This document shows positions 41,663 through 50,650 of a DNA stretch of 64,000 nucleotides, one piece after another. A program made the position numbers and the translations under genes. Origin of the DNA: Actinomadura luzonensis (GTDB lineage Bacteria > Actinomycetota > Actinomycetes > Streptosporangiales > Streptosporangiaceae); contig NZ_JAKRKC020000003.1 in the NCBI RefSeq assembly GCF_022664455.2, positions 496,001 through 560,000 on the forward strand. Direction: 5' to 3'. The notes beneath the pieces are model-generated. The model saw nothing but the letters and a program-made list of their open reading frames with translations, had not been told where the DNA came from and did no database searches. Within the stretch, counting starts at the first letter, position 1. Each line of letters starts with the position of its first letter.

Positions 41663-42082
41663 GTGTCGACACCGGTGCAGGCACCGGCAGGCCAGCAGCC
41701 CGCCGAGTCGGCGGGACGCCGCGCGATCTGGTTGTCGATCGCGGCGCTCGCCATGACGTTCATGTTGCCGCTCGCCGGCCTGGTCATGGCGCTGTTCGCG
41801 CTCGTGGCGGGCATCCGGGCGCTGCCGCTGCTGAGGGGGGCGGGCAGGCCCACGGGCATGGCCGTGGGCGGCATCACCGTGTCCTCCATCGCCTTGGCGC
41901 TGTCGGCCCTGGCCACGGGCATGCAGCTCTACCTGATGGACGAGTACTCCGCCTACCAGGAGTGCATGAAGGGCGCGGGAACGGTCGCGTCGCAGGGCGA
42001 GTGCTTCACCCAGTTCAGGGACGCGGCGCAGCGCAAGCTGCCGTCCGACGTGCTGGAGCTCCTGGGAGCCATGCAGCCGTGA
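41663..42082 (+). CDS. DUF4190-like small membrane protein
   Basis: A 139-aa protein with a Gln/Ala/Pro-rich N-terminus and two to three hydrophobic segments (AIWLSIAALAMTFMLPLAGLVMALFALVAG and TGMAVGGITVSSIALALSALATGMQLYL). The outer tail has two Cys (YQECMK, QGECFTQ) that may bond. GTG at 41663 follows AGAGGAGG with a 4-base gap; the longer upstream frame (from 41612) has no such site. Membrane layout resembles DUF4190 proteins. Function unknown. Confidence 0.68.
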   Translation: MSTPVQAPAGQQPAESAGRRAIWLSIAALAMTFMLPLAGLVMALFALVAGIRALPLLRGAGRPTGMAVGGITVSSIALALSALATGMQLYLMDEYSAYQECMKGAGTVASQGECFTQFRDAAQRKLPSDVLELLGAMQP

Positions 42083-42094
42083 CGTCGGGGCCCG

Positions 42095-43732
42095 TCAGTC
42101 GCGGTCCCAGGCGTACGGGTCGAGGTAGATGACCTTGCCGCCGCGGTCGTCGGACTCGTCCACGATGTCCTTGCGCGGCGGCCGGCCGGGGCCGGAGTGG
42201 GCCTCGGGCCCGCGCGGGCGGGCCTGGGCCAGCGTCTCGGCCTCGGCCGAGGCGTGCTCGTCCTGCCAGTCGTCCCTGATGACCGGGATCTCCTGGGTGT
42301 CGGCCTCGGTGGCGTCCAGCCAGTGGCCGGGCAGCGGGCGCGGGTCCGACTCGGCGAGGCCGACCCTGCTGGCCGCCTTGGCGATCGCCGCCCCGGCCTT
42401 GCGCACGGGGGCGGCGGCCTTGTCGAGCGGCGTGCGGGCGCGCTTGTTGAGCAGCAGCAGGTTCGTCACGCCGGCGGAGATGCCGGCCGCGACGCCGACC
42501 TCCAGCGCGACCGACAGCGCCACCTCCCACGGCGAGGGGCCCATGGTGGCGAGCCGCCCGCCGCCGATCGGGCCGCCGGACAGCGCCGCCAGCACCCCGG
42601 CCACGACGCCCGCGCTGACGCCGGTGAGGAATCCCCAGAGCGGCGCGGCCTCGTACGACGGCGACGGCGAGATGCGCGCCACGAACACCCCGGCCACCGC
42701 CCCCGCCGCGAACGGCAGCGCGATCACCGTCATCATCACCGCGGGCACCGGCCCGCTCTCCGGCAGCGCGCCCAGCAGCGGCAGGCTGGGCACGGTGCCG
42801 AGCTGCACGCCGGTGGGCGCGACCAGGGTGTCGGCGCCGATCGCGAAGCCGGGGCCGGAGATGTAGGACGAGGCCCAGATGACGGCGTTCAGCAGGTAGA
42901 GAAGCTGGAGCAGCGCGAGCAGCACGCCGCCCACGAAGCCGGGCGACAGGACGTCCGAGAGCTGCTTGACCTGGTCGAGGTTGAGCACGACGGCGACCAG
43001 CACCAGCACCAGCCCGCCCACCAGCAGCAGCGCCGTGGCGACCGCGGTGCCGACGGTGAGCGCGCGGACCCGTTCGGGCAGCAGGCGCAGCATGACCCGC
43101 CACGGCCCGATCATGCGCGCGGTGGCCAGCGCCCCCGCCAGGAACGCCAGCACGAAGTGGCTGAGCAGCGCCTCGCCGATGAACGGCTGGGTGATCTCGT
43201 TGCTCGCCACGAGCGCGATCAGCCCGGCCAGCAGCGCGTACGGCGCCGCGAGCGACACCCCGGCCTGCGCCACCAGCACGAGCTGCGCCCGGCGGCGGGC
43301 GCGGGACAGCTCGCGCGGGCTGTTCTTGGGCAGCCGGGCGGGCAGGCGCAGCCGCAGGTCGGCGTCGCGGGCCATCCACCGCCCGGCCCGGTACAGCAGC
43401 ACCGCGGGCAGGATGGTCAGCCCGAGCGGCAGCAGCCCGACCCGGCCGCCGGGGATGGCGAACCCGGCGTGGTGCGCGGCCAGCCAGAGCTGCGCGGCCG
43501 TGCGGAAGACGCCGGGCAGGCCCGCGCCGAGCGTGCCGCGCGGCGCGGCGATCCAGCCGACCAGGGTGAGAGTGGTGAGGGCGGCCAGGCCGACACCGAG
43601 GGTGCAGGCCGCGGCCAGCATTCCCGACACGGGCAGCGGGCGCCGGCTCTCGTCGTCGTCGCCCGTGACTCCGGGGAGCTTGCCGAGCACCGAGCGGGGG
43701 GCAGTCCGCAACTGCTCGAGAATCGCCGTCAC
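42095..43732 (-). CDS. DUF6350 multi-pass membrane protein
   Basis: A 545-aa integral membrane protein with about ten hydrophobic segments between residues 35 and 430 and an acidic, Pro-rich cytoplasmic tail ending KVIYLDPYAWDRD. It fits the actinobacterial DUF6350 family (sometimes labelled cell division protein PerM) usually found between sucD and purN, as here. The GTG at 43732 begins VTAILEQLRTAPRSVL; the open frame continues upstream to 43936 but runs through the stem-loop repeats and is not believed. Function not established. Confidence 0.8.
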   Translation of the reverse strand: MTAILEQLRTAPRSVLGKLPGVTGDDDESRRPLPVSGMLAAACTLGVGLAALTTLTLVGWIAAPRGTLGAGLPGVFRTAAQLWLAAHHAGFAIPGGRVGLLPLGLTILPAVLLYRAGRWMARDADLRLRLPARLPKNSPRELSRARRRAQLVLVAQAGVSLAAPYALLAGLIALVASNEITQPFIGEALLSHFVLAFLAGALATARMIGPWRVMLRLLPERVRALTVGTAVATALLLVGGLVLVLVAVVLNLDQVKQLSDVLSPGFVGGVLLALLQLLYLLNAVIWASSYISGPGFAIGADTLVAPTGVQLGTVPSLPLLGALPESGPVPAVMMTVIALPFAAGAVAGVFVARISPSPSYEAAPLWGFLTGVSAGVVAGVLAALSGGPIGGGRLATMGPSPWEVALSVALEVGVAAGISAGVTNLLLLNKRARTPLDKAAAPVRKAGAAIAKAASRVGLAESDPRPLPGHWLDATEADTQEIPVIRDDWQDEHASAEAETLAQARPRGPEAHSGPGRPPRKDIVDESDDRGGKVIYLDPYAWDRD

Positions 43733-43820
43733 AGTAGGCGATTTTCTCAATCTTTCCCGACCAACGCTTGGTTGACGCGCCGCCTTGCCCCATTTCCTCT
43801 GCCGAACACCCCGTGCACAC

Positions 43821-43980
43821 GCAAGCCCCGCACGGGCGTCAACCGGGCGGGGCTTTGTCAGGAGACGGCGAAGCACCCTCGCAAGCCCCGCGCGGGCGTG
43901 GAGCGGGCGGGGCTTTCTCAGGGGACGGCGGAGCATCCGCGCAAGCCCCGCACGGGCGTGGACCGGGCGGGGCTTGTCGG
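43821..43980. repeat. Triplicated 60-bp stem-loop repeat after sucD
   Basis: Three head-to-tail copies with an exact 60-bp period begin at 43821, 43881 and 43941 with GCAAGCCCCGC. Each contains AAGCCCCGC and GCGGGGCTT as a 9-bp stem with a 15-base loop (43823-43855, 43883-43915, 43943-43975); copies differ at only a few bases and the third is incomplete. The array starts 20 bp after the sucD stop on the minus strand and reaches to within 90 bp of the DUF6350 start. It is probably a multiplied terminator or mRNA 3'-end stabiliser for sucCD. Confidence 0.85.
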
Positions 43981-43999
43981 GAAGCGGCGGGAGCCGCGA

Positions 44000-44875
44000 T
44001 CAGCGGGACTGCATGACCTCGCGCATGAGGCGGGCGGTCTCCGAAGGGGTCTTGCCGACGCGGACGCCGACCTTCTCCAGGGCTTCCTTCTTGGCCTGGG
44101 CGGTGCCGGCCGAGCCGGACACGATGGCCCCGGCGTGGCCCATGGTCTTGCCCTCGGGCGCGGTGAAGCCGGCCACGTAGGCGACGACGGGCTTGGTGAC
44201 GTGCTGCTCGATGTAGGCCGCGGCCCGCTCCTCGGCGTCGCCGCCGATCTCGCCGATCATGACGATGGCGTCGGTGTCGGGGTCGTCCTGGAACGCCTGG
44301 AGCGCGTCGATGTGCGTGGTGCCGATGACCGGATCGCCGCCGATGCCGACGCAGGTGGAGAAGCCGATGTCGCGCAGCTCGTACATGAGCTGGTAGGTCA
44401 GCGTGCCGGACTTCGAGACCAGGCCGATGCGGCCGGCGGTGGTGATGTCGGCGGGGATGATGCCGGCGTTGGAGGCGCCGGGCGAGGCGATGCCGGGGCA
44501 GTTGGGGCCGATGATGCGGGTCTTGCCGCCCTTGGCGACGGCGTAGGCCCAGAACTCGGTGGAGTCGTGCACCGGGATGCCCTCGGTGATGACCACGCAG
44601 AGCGGGATCTCGGCGTCCACGGCCTCCTTGACGGCGGCCTTGGCGTGGGCCGGGGGCACGAAGACGACCGACACGTCGGCGCCGGTCTGCTCCATGGCCT
44701 CCTTGACCGTGCCGAACACCGGCAGGCCCTCGTGGGTGATGCCGGCCTTGCGGGCGTTGACGCCGCCGACGACCTTGGCGCCCGAGGCGAGCATGCGGCG
44801 GGTGTGCTTGGTGCCCTCGCCGCCGGTCATGCCCTGGACGATGATCTTGCTGTTCTCCGTCAGCCAGATGGCCAT
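44000..44875 (-). CDS. sucD: Succinyl-CoA ligase, alpha subunit
   Basis: A 291-aa subunit carrying the CoA site and the phosphohistidine. Marks: IIVQGMTGGEGTKHTRRML at the N-terminus (CoA binding), GVNARKAG, VVITEGIPVHD, IIGPNCPGIASPG, VSKSGTLTYQL, and GHAGAIVSGSAGTAQAKKEAL with the phosphorylated His near 244. It follows sucC by 3 bp and makes the two-subunit TCA enzyme that forms ATP or GTP from succinyl-CoA. Confidence 0.96.
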   Translation of the reverse strand: MAIWLTENSKIIVQGMTGGEGTKHTRRMLASGAKVVGGVNARKAGITHEGLPVFGTVKEAMEQTGADVSVVFVPPAHAKAAVKEAVDAEIPLCVVITEGIPVHDSTEFWAYAVAKGGKTRIIGPNCPGIASPGASNAGIIPADITTAGRIGLVSKSGTLTYQLMYELRDIGFSTCVGIGGDPVIGTTHIDALQAFQDDPDTDAIVMIGEIGGDAEERAAAYIEQHVTKPVVAYVAGFTAPEGKTMGHAGAIVSGSAGTAQAKKEALEKVGVRVGKTPSETARLMREVMQSR

Positions 44876-44878
44876 AAG

Positions 44879-46060
44879 TCACGCACCTACCGCAGCGAGC
44901 TCGGCGGCGCGCTTGGCCGCCTCGTCCATCGTGTCGACCAGCTCGACCCGCGGGAGCGCGGCGTCGGCCAGGATCTGCCGCCCGAGCTGGGCGTTGTTGC
45001 CGTCGAGGCGGACCACCAGCGGGTGGGTCACGGCCTCGCCGCGGCTCTCGAGCAGCTTGAACGCCGCGACGATGCCGTTGGCGACGGCGTCGCAGGCGGT
45101 GATGCCGCCGAAGACGTTCACGAAGATCGACTTGACGTCGGGGTCGGAGAGGATGATCTCCAGGCCGGCCGCCATGACCTCGGCGGACGCGCCGCCGCCG
45201 ATGTCGAGGAAGTTGGCCGGGGACGGCTTGCCGGGGAACTCCTGACCGGCGTAGGCGACGACGTCGAGGGTGGACATGACCAGGCCCGCGCCGTTGCCGA
45301 TGATGCCGACGTCGCCGTCGAGCTTGACGTAGTTGAGGTCCTTCTCCTTGGCCCGCGCCTCCAGCGGGTCCTCGGCGGCCTTGTCGGCCAGGGCCTCGTG
45401 GTCGGGCTGGCGGAAGGCGGCGTTGTCGTCGAGCGTGACCTTGCCGTCGAGCGCCTTCACCTGGCCGTCGGCGGCGAGGATCATGGGGTTGACCTCGACG
45501 AGGGTGGCGTCCTCGTCGACGAAGCAGTGCCAGAGCTTCTCGATGAGCTCGGCGGCCCCGTCGAGCGCCTTCTCCGGCAGGCCGCCGGCCTGCGCGATCT
45601 CGCGGGCCTTGTCGCGGCCGACGCCGTCGAGTGCCGAGACCGGCACCTTGGCGACCTTCTCCGGGGTGGTGTGGGCGACCTCTTCGATGTCCATGCCGCC
45701 GGCGGCGGAGCAGATCGCGAGGAAGGTACGGTTCGCCCGGTCGAGCAGGAAGGAGAAGTAGTACTCCTCCGCGATCGCGCTGGCCTCCTCCACGAGCACC
45801 TTGTGGACCGTGTGGCCCTTGATGTCCATGCCGAGGATGGCGGTGGCCTTCTCGACGGCGTCGGCGGCGTCGTCGGCCACCTTCACGCCGCCGGCCTTGC
45901 CGCGGCCACCGGTCTTGACCTGGGCCTTGACGACGACGCGGCCGGTCAGCTCCTCGGCGGCCGCCCGCACCTCCTCCACGGTGTTGGCGACGATGCCGCG
46001 CGGCACCGGGATGCCGTAGTCAGCGAAGAGTTCCTTCGCCTGATGTTCGAACAGGTCCAC
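44879..46060 (-). CDS. sucC: Succinyl-CoA ligase, beta subunit
   Basis: A 393-aa ATP-grasp subunit. Marks: MDLFEHQAKELFADYGIPVPRG, VVKAQVKTGGRGKAGGVK (nucleotide loop near 45-60), EVNPMILAADGQVKALDGKV (metal ligands near 195-210), GNGAGLVMSTLDVVAYAG (phosphate-binding) and NVFGGITACDAVANG. Complete and of usual length. It is the first gene of sucCD; the 290-bp region upstream (46061-46350) holds its promoter and the divergent promoter of a secreted protein, with a small GGCAGG-ATT-CCTGC dyad near 46305. Confidence 0.96.
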   Translation of the reverse strand: MDLFEHQAKELFADYGIPVPRGIVANTVEEVRAAAEELTGRVVVKAQVKTGGRGKAGGVKVADDAADAVEKATAILGMDIKGHTVHKVLVEEASAIAEEYYFSFLLDRANRTFLAICSAAGGMDIEEVAHTTPEKVAKVPVSALDGVGRDKAREIAQAGGLPEKALDGAAELIEKLWHCFVDEDATLVEVNPMILAADGQVKALDGKVTLDDNAAFRQPDHEALADKAAEDPLEARAKEKDLNYVKLDGDVGIIGNGAGLVMSTLDVVAYAGQEFPGKPSPANFLDIGGGASAEVMAAGLEIILSDPDVKSIFVNVFGGITACDAVANGIVAAFKLLESRGEAVTHPLVVRLDGNNAQLGRQILADAALPRVELVDTMDEAAKRAAELAAVGA

Positions 46061-46350
46061 GAGGGTCCGTCCTTGCTTATCCGACTGTTGTTCGACGGCC
46101 CGGGCAACCCCGTGCGTGCCGGGCGTTTCCGCCAGTGAAGCCTAGCCCGAAGCTCGACCTCCCCAGGTCATCGGGTCGCGGTTCTCCCGCTATGTGACGG
46201 TCATCTCACTTCCGGCGGGAGGGCCCCGATGGGCGGGCTGCGCGAAATGTGCACGGAAAAGACAACGTCACCACGGACCTCCGATATATGGTCGTGATCT
46301 TCTATTGGCAGGATTCCTGCTCCCCTCATTCGACTATTCAAGGGAATCTA

Positions 46351-47148
46351 GTGAAGAGAATTCTCGCGGGCCTGGCCACGGCCTGCGCCGCGACGCTCGT
46401 GGCCGTCACGCCCACCGCCGCCCAGGCCGCGCCGGTGGACCCGGTCAAGGCGCTGAAGCAGCAGTACGCGCCCGGTCACGGAGTGCGTTTCGTGGAAAGC
46501 GCCCACACCTCCGTCGGCGGCAAGACCATGTCCGCGGAGAAGGCGACCGGCCGGCTCGCGTTCGGAAAGAACGGCGTCGTCGCCAGCGACATTTCCACGC
46601 ACGGCCGGCGCGGCACGTCCCTCAGCCCGGACCGGATGATCAGCGTGGGCGGGCACGCCTACTTCCAGGGCGGCGTTTACGAAGAAGGGCTGCCCGAGGG
46701 CAAGAAGTGGGTGCGTTACGAGCAGCCGGCCGGCGGCACGACGCTGAACCAGCCGCTCGACATCTTCGAGCCGAAGATCCTGAAGGCGCTCGTGTCCAAG
46801 GCCAGGAGCGTCAAGGGCGGCACGTACAAGGGTGAGATCACCTACAAGGAGATCGCCAAGCTGTACGGCGAGACGCTGAAGGGCGCGGTCAGCAAGATCA
46901 AGGTGACGTACGCCCTCGGCCTGAACAGCAAGGGGCTGGTCAACCGGCTCCGGACGAGCTGGACGCTGGACTTCGGCGTGCTCGGCAAGACCACCGGCAC
47001 CACCGACACCCGGTACATCGGCTGGGGCTCCCGCGTCACCATCAAGGCCCCGGCGCAGGACACGTGGGTGGACGCCAAGAGCCTCGGCGAGGACAGCGAC
47101 GTGCCGGAGCAGGTCCCGCAGGACAACCTGCACGTCTTCGCGCACTGA
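46351..47148 (+). CDS. Secreted hypothetical protein, LppX/LolA-like pattern
   Basis: A 265-aa exported protein. The signal peptide is VKRILAGLATACAATLVAVTPTAAQA with cleavage before APVDP and no lipobox Cys. The mature part alternates strands and turns (VRFVESAHTSVGG, KATGRLAFGKNGVVASDIST, MISVGGHAYFQGGVYE, SWTLDFGVLGKTTGTTDTRYIGWG), reminiscent of LppX/LprG-type curved beta-sheet carriers, though no signature proves it. GTG at 46351 follows AAGGGAA by four bases; the longer upstream frame would bury the signal peptide. Confidence 0.65.
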   Translation: MKRILAGLATACAATLVAVTPTAAQAAPVDPVKALKQQYAPGHGVRFVESAHTSVGGKTMSAEKATGRLAFGKNGVVASDISTHGRRGTSLSPDRMISVGGHAYFQGGVYEEGLPEGKKWVRYEQPAGGTTLNQPLDIFEPKILKALVSKARSVKGGTYKGEITYKEIAKLYGETLKGAVSKIKVTYALGLNSKGLVNRLRTSWTLDFGVLGKTTGTTDTRYIGWGSRVTIKAPAQDTWVDAKSLGEDSDVPEQVPQDNLHVFAH

Positions 47149-47268
47149 GCCGCCCGGCCCGGTCGCTGCCGTCCTCTCCCTCGCCCCATGGGGGAGGGCG
47201 GTGCGCGGTCCCGCGAATCGGCGCGTATGGCCTGGCCTTACGGGCACCGGCGTGCGACATTGCATGAT

Positions 47269-48732
47269 ATGGGCAGGGACGTACCCGTCGTTGTGTTCAG
47301 CCGCGAGGACCGCCGGAAGTACCGCGAGAAGGTGCGGCGGTGTCTCGACGTCTTCGCCCAGATGTTGCGCGAGTCCCGCTTCGAGGTCGAGCGGCCCCTC
47401 GCCGGCCTGGAGATCGAGCTCAACCTCGTCAACGAGCGCGGCGAGGCCGCCATGTGCAACGCCGAGGTGCTGGCCGCCATCGAGCGGCCCGACTGGGCGA
47501 CCGAGCTGGGCCAGTTCAACATCGAGATCAACATCGAGCCCCAGGAGCTGGGCGGCGACGGGCCGCTGCGGCTGGAGGACGACGTACGCGCCCGGCTGAA
47601 CCACGCCGAGGAGCGCGCGAGCTCCCAGGGCGGGCACCTGATGCTGGTCGGCATCCTCCCCACCCTGCGCGAGCGCGACGTCGAGGAAGGCTCGCTGTCG
47701 GCCAACCCCCGCTACCGGCTGCTCAACGAGCAGATCTTCGCCGCCCGCGGCGAGGACCTGCACCTGTGCATCGAGGGCGTCGAACGCCTCGACACCCACG
47801 CCGACAGCATCACGCCGGAGGCCGCCTGCACCAGCGTCCAGCTCCACCTGCAGGTCAGCCCCGAGGCGTTCGCCGCGCACTGGAACGCCGCGCAGGCGAT
47901 CGCGGGCGCGCAGGTCGCCGTCGCGGCCAACTCCCCCTACCTGTTCGGCAAGGAGCTGCACGAGGAGACCAGGATCGCGCTGTTCGAGCAGGCCACGGAC
48001 ACGCGGCCGGCCGAGCTGAAGGCGCAGGGCGTACGGCCCCGCGTGTGGTTCGGGGAGCGGTGGATCACCAGCGTCTTCGACCTGTTCGAGGAGAACGTCA
48101 CCTACTATCCCGCGCTGCTCCCCCTCTGCGAGGACGAGGACCCGCGCGCCGAGCTGGAACGGGGCCGCATCCCGCAGCTCCACGAGCTGACCCTGCACAA
48201 CGGCACGATCTACCGCTGGAACCGGCCCGTGTACGCGGTCGTGGACGGCATGCCGCACCTGCGCGTGGAGAACCGCGTCCTGCCCGCCGGGCCCACCGTC
48301 GCCGACATCGCCGCGAACGCCGCCTTCTACTACGGCCTGATGCGCATGCTGCCGTACGACGAGCGGCCGGTCTGGAGCCGCATGTCCTTCCGCGCCGCCG
48401 AGGACAACCTGGCCGCCGCCGCCCGGCTCGGCCTTGACGCGCGCCTTTACTGGCCGGGGCTCGGCGAGGTGCCCGCCTCCGAGCTGATCCTGCGCCGGCT
48501 GCTGCCGCTGGCGTACGAGGGGCTGGACCGGTGGGGCGTGCACCGTCCCGTCGCCGACCGGCTGCTCGGCATCATCGAGCAACGCTGCCTCACCGGGATG
48601 ACGGGGGCCGGCTGGCAGGTGCGGCGGGTGCGCGCGGAGGGCGGTGACCGGCACGAGGCGCTGCGGGCGATGACGCTCGACTACCTCGGGCGGATGCATA
48701 CGAATGAGCCCGTGCACACCTGGGAAGTCTGA
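47269..48732 (+). CDS. Glutamate-cysteine ligase-like carboxylate-amine ligase (GCS2 type)
   Basis: A 487-aa enzyme of the GCS2 family that forms amide bonds between a carboxylate such as glutamate and an amine at the expense of ATP. Marks: GLEIELNLVNERG (metal/glutamate Glu near 45), ELGQFNIEINIEPQEL, TSVQLHLQVSPEAF, PYLFGKELHEETRI, and LHNGTIYRWNRPVY with VENRVLPAGPTVAD. Actinomycetes make mycothiol rather than glutathione and carry several orphan members; ergothioneine EgtA is one relative but its gene partners are absent here. ATG at 47269 follows an AT-rich ATTGCATGATAT. Confidence 0.78.
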   Translation: MGRDVPVVVFSREDRRKYREKVRRCLDVFAQMLRESRFEVERPLAGLEIELNLVNERGEAAMCNAEVLAAIERPDWATELGQFNIEINIEPQELGGDGPLRLEDDVRARLNHAEERASSQGGHLMLVGILPTLRERDVEEGSLSANPRYRLLNEQIFAARGEDLHLCIEGVERLDTHADSITPEAACTSVQLHLQVSPEAFAAHWNAAQAIAGAQVAVAANSPYLFGKELHEETRIALFEQATDTRPAELKAQGVRPRVWFGERWITSVFDLFEENVTYYPALLPLCEDEDPRAELERGRIPQLHELTLHNGTIYRWNRPVYAVVDGMPHLRVENRVLPAGPTVADIAANAAFYYGLMRMLPYDERPVWSRMSFRAAEDNLAAAARLGLDARLYWPGLGEVPASELILRRLLPLAYEGLDRWGVHRPVADRLLGIIEQRCLTGMTGAGWQVRRVRAEGGDRHEALRAMTLDYLGRMHTNEPVHTWEV

Positions 48733-48737
48733 AGCGC

Positions 48738-49493
48738 GTGACCCGCCCTTCCCTCCGCCCCGCTCCTGCCCGCCCCGCTCGTGCCCGCCTCGCTCGTGCC
48801 CGCCTCGCTCGGGCCCGCCTCGCTCGGGCCCGCCTCGCTCGGGCCCGCCGCCTCCCGCTCGTCCTGCTCGCCGTGCTCGCGCTGGCGTCGTCCCTGCTGT
48901 CCTGCGGCGTGTCCCGGGCGCCGTCCATGGATCCGCAGGGGGACGACTCCTTCGACGACGACCTCCGCGCCGCGCGGACGCTGACCGAGCAGTTCTGGAA
49001 GCAGCAGTTCGACCAGCTCGGCCGGACATATCAGCCGATCAACGACTTCATCCCCTACTCCGGCTCCTCGGGGCCGAGCTGCGACGGCCAGCCCGCCGTC
49101 CCGAACAACGCCTTCTACTGCCCCGCCGGCCACTTCATCGCCTTCGACCGCGACTGGCTGGAAGGGCTGTGGAGCGAGATGGGCGACGGGTCGGTGTACG
49201 TGGTCATCCCGCACGAGTTCGGGCACTCGATCCAGGCCCAGCTCCGCTCCGGCTTCGAGCTGAACGTCCAGGCCGAGCTGCAGGCCGACTGCTACGCGGG
49301 CGGCACCCTGTCCGCCCTGGTCGGCTCGGGCGCGCTGCGCGCCCAGGAAGGCGACGAGGACGAGCTGCTGCTCAGCCTGGCGGCGGCCGGCGACCCCTCT
49401 GACGACTGGCTCAACCCGGCCGCGCACGGGACCGGCGAGCAGCGGCAGTCGTCGTTCGCGCGGGGGTACCGGAGCGGGGTGGACGCCTGCTGA
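48738..49493 (+). CDS. Neutral zinc metallopeptidase, lipoprotein-like
   Basis: A 251-aa exported peptidase of the neutral zinc (YpfJ-like) family with HEFGHSIQ near 155-162 (two zinc His and catalytic Glu) and downstream ELQADCYAGG supplying the third ligand Glu/Asp. The N-terminus has a very long positive region built of repeated ARLAR units, then a hydrophobic stretch (LPLVLLAVLALASSLLSC) whose LLSC end is lipobox-like. GTG start six bases after the previous gene, so cotranscription is likely. Natural substrate is unknown. Confidence 0.78.
   Translation: MTRPSLRPAPARPARARLARARLARARLARARLARARRLPLVLLAVLALASSLLSCGVSRAPSMDPQGDDSFDDDLRAARTLTEQFWKQQFDQLGRTYQPINDFIPYSGSSGPSCDGQPAVPNNAFYCPAGHFIAFDRDWLEGLWSEMGDGSVYVVIPHEFGHSIQAQLRSGFELNVQAELQADCYAGGTLSALVGSGALRAQEGDEDELLLSLAAAGDPSDDWLNPAAHGTGEQRQSSFARGYRSGVDAC
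48761..48850. repeat. 15-bp tandem repeat inside the peptidase signal region
   Basis: Six copies of CGCTCGGGCCCGCCT (with T/G/C variants) start every 15 bp from 48761. As each unit is five codons, copy changes keep frame and only lengthen the ARLAR-rich positive region ahead of the lipobox. Confidence 0.75.
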
Positions 49494-49587
49494 TGACCGC
49501 GGGGCCGCTGTCGTCGCCCCAGGGTGTACAGGGCCGTCAACCCAGAGGATGATGTGGTCGATCATGCTTGGGCCGTACCGTTGACCC

Positions 49588-49848
49588 ATGCCACTGGAGG
49601 AGATCGGCTGGCTGCGCCGGGGGGCGTGCAGGTCCAGCGACCCTGACCTCTTCTTCCCCCTCGCCCCCTCGCCGTTGCAGGAAGCGCGCGCCAAAGCGGT
49701 CTGCGCGGGCTGCCAGGTGCTGGAGGAGTGCCGCTCGTACGCGTTACGGGCCGGCGAGTCGGAGGGCATCTGGGGCGGGCTCACGCCACAGGAGCGGCGC
49801 CGGTCCCGCTTCCCGGCCGGCTGGCGCGACTCCGCCGCCGCCTCCTGA
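49588..49848 (+). CDS. WhiB family iron-sulfur transcription factor
   Basis: An 86-aa WhiB-like protein. The four cluster ligands are C14 (RGACRSSD), C39 and C42 (AVCAGC) and C48 (LEECRSYA). The GIWGGLTPQERRRSR turn and basic region follow near 60-75. These proteins bind a [4Fe-4S] cluster and partner with the primary sigma factor in redox or developmental control. Short length and a truncated basic tail are typical of several subclasses; I cannot say which numbered Wbl it is. Confidence 0.9.
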   Translation: MPLEEIGWLRRGACRSSDPDLFFPLAPSPLQEARAKAVCAGCQVLEECRSYALRAGESEGIWGGLTPQERRRSRFPAGWRDSAAAS

Positions 49849-49929
49849 CCCTTCCCCTGCCCACACGTCCGGCAGAGCGGGCGTCCGGCACGGCGGCGTC
49901 CGGCACGGCGGGCGACGTAGCCTGCAGGG

Positions 49930-50634
49930 GTGATCCTCCCTTCGGTAGCCGTGCTCGCCGCCGCCAACATCCTGAACAACAAGGTCGCCCCCCGCCTGGG
50001 CCCCCTGACGTCCACGCTCGCCACGGCCGCGCTCGTCGCGATGGCGCGCAGGTCCGGCCTGTCGTGGCAGGAGATGGGGTTCGAGCACGGCCGCCGCGGC
50101 GCGATCGCGGGCGGCGCGCTGGCGGCGGCGGTGGCCGCCGTCTACGCGGCCGGGGTCGCGCTGCCCCGGACGCGGCCGCTGTTCCACGACGAGCGCGCCC
50201 TGTCGTTGTCGCGGGCCCGCGTGCTGGAGGAGGCGCTGGTCCAGGTGCCGCTCGGCACGGTGCTGCTGGAGGAGGTCGGCTTCCGGGGCGCCCTGTACGC
50301 CATGCTGCGCCGCCGGCACGGCACGGTGGCGGCCACGGCCACGTCCTCGGCGCTGTTCGGGCTGTGGCACATCCTGCCGGCCGTTGACATGGCCCGGGCC
50401 AACCCCGCGCTCGGCGCCCTGACCGCGGGCGAGGCGCCCGGGCGCCTGGACACGGCGCGGGTGGTGGCGGGCAGCGTGGTGTCGACGGCGGCGGCGGGCG
50501 TGCTGTTCTGCGAGCTGCGGCGGCGCCGCGGCCTGCTGACGCCCGTGATGCTGCATCTGTCGACGAACTCCCTGGGTTACCTGTTCGCCAGGATTGCCGG
50601 GAAGAAGAAGAAGGAGGTCACAGGAGCGGCGTGA
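49930..50634 (+). CDS. CPBP family intramembrane metalloprotease
   Basis: A 234-aa membrane protein with five to six hydrophobic segments and the CPBP/Abi motifs: LLEEVGFRGALY (EExxxR near 114-120), FGLWHIL (second motif with the His near 143), and LTPVMLHLSTNSLGYLFARI with HxxxN near 218. Relatives cleave prenylated proteins or protect against bacteriocins; bacterial substrates are mostly unknown. A short GTCCGGCACGGCG triple repeat lies just upstream (49869-49915). The C-terminus is Lys-rich. Confidence 0.85.
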   Translation: MILPSVAVLAAANILNNKVAPRLGPLTSTLATAALVAMARRSGLSWQEMGFEHGRRGAIAGGALAAAVAAVYAAGVALPRTRPLFHDERALSLSRARVLEEALVQVPLGTVLLEEVGFRGALYAMLRRRHGTVAATATSSALFGLWHILPAVDMARANPALGALTAGEAPGRLDTARVVAGSVVSTAAAGVLFCELRRRRGLLTPVMLHLSTNSLGYLFARIAGKKKKEVTGAA

Positions 50635-50650
50635 GCGCAGTCCGGCGCGG

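Noticed and set aside
43733..43936. N-terminal extension of the DUF6350 protein
   Set aside because: The frame reads through the stem-loop repeats, giving repeated Arg/Pro/Ala sequence without membrane or family character; GTG at 43732 fits better.
42197..46138. 1313-codon frame opposite DUF6350 and sucCD
   Set aside because: Antisense shadow of three well-supported genes and the stem-loop array; low-complexity protein with no motif.
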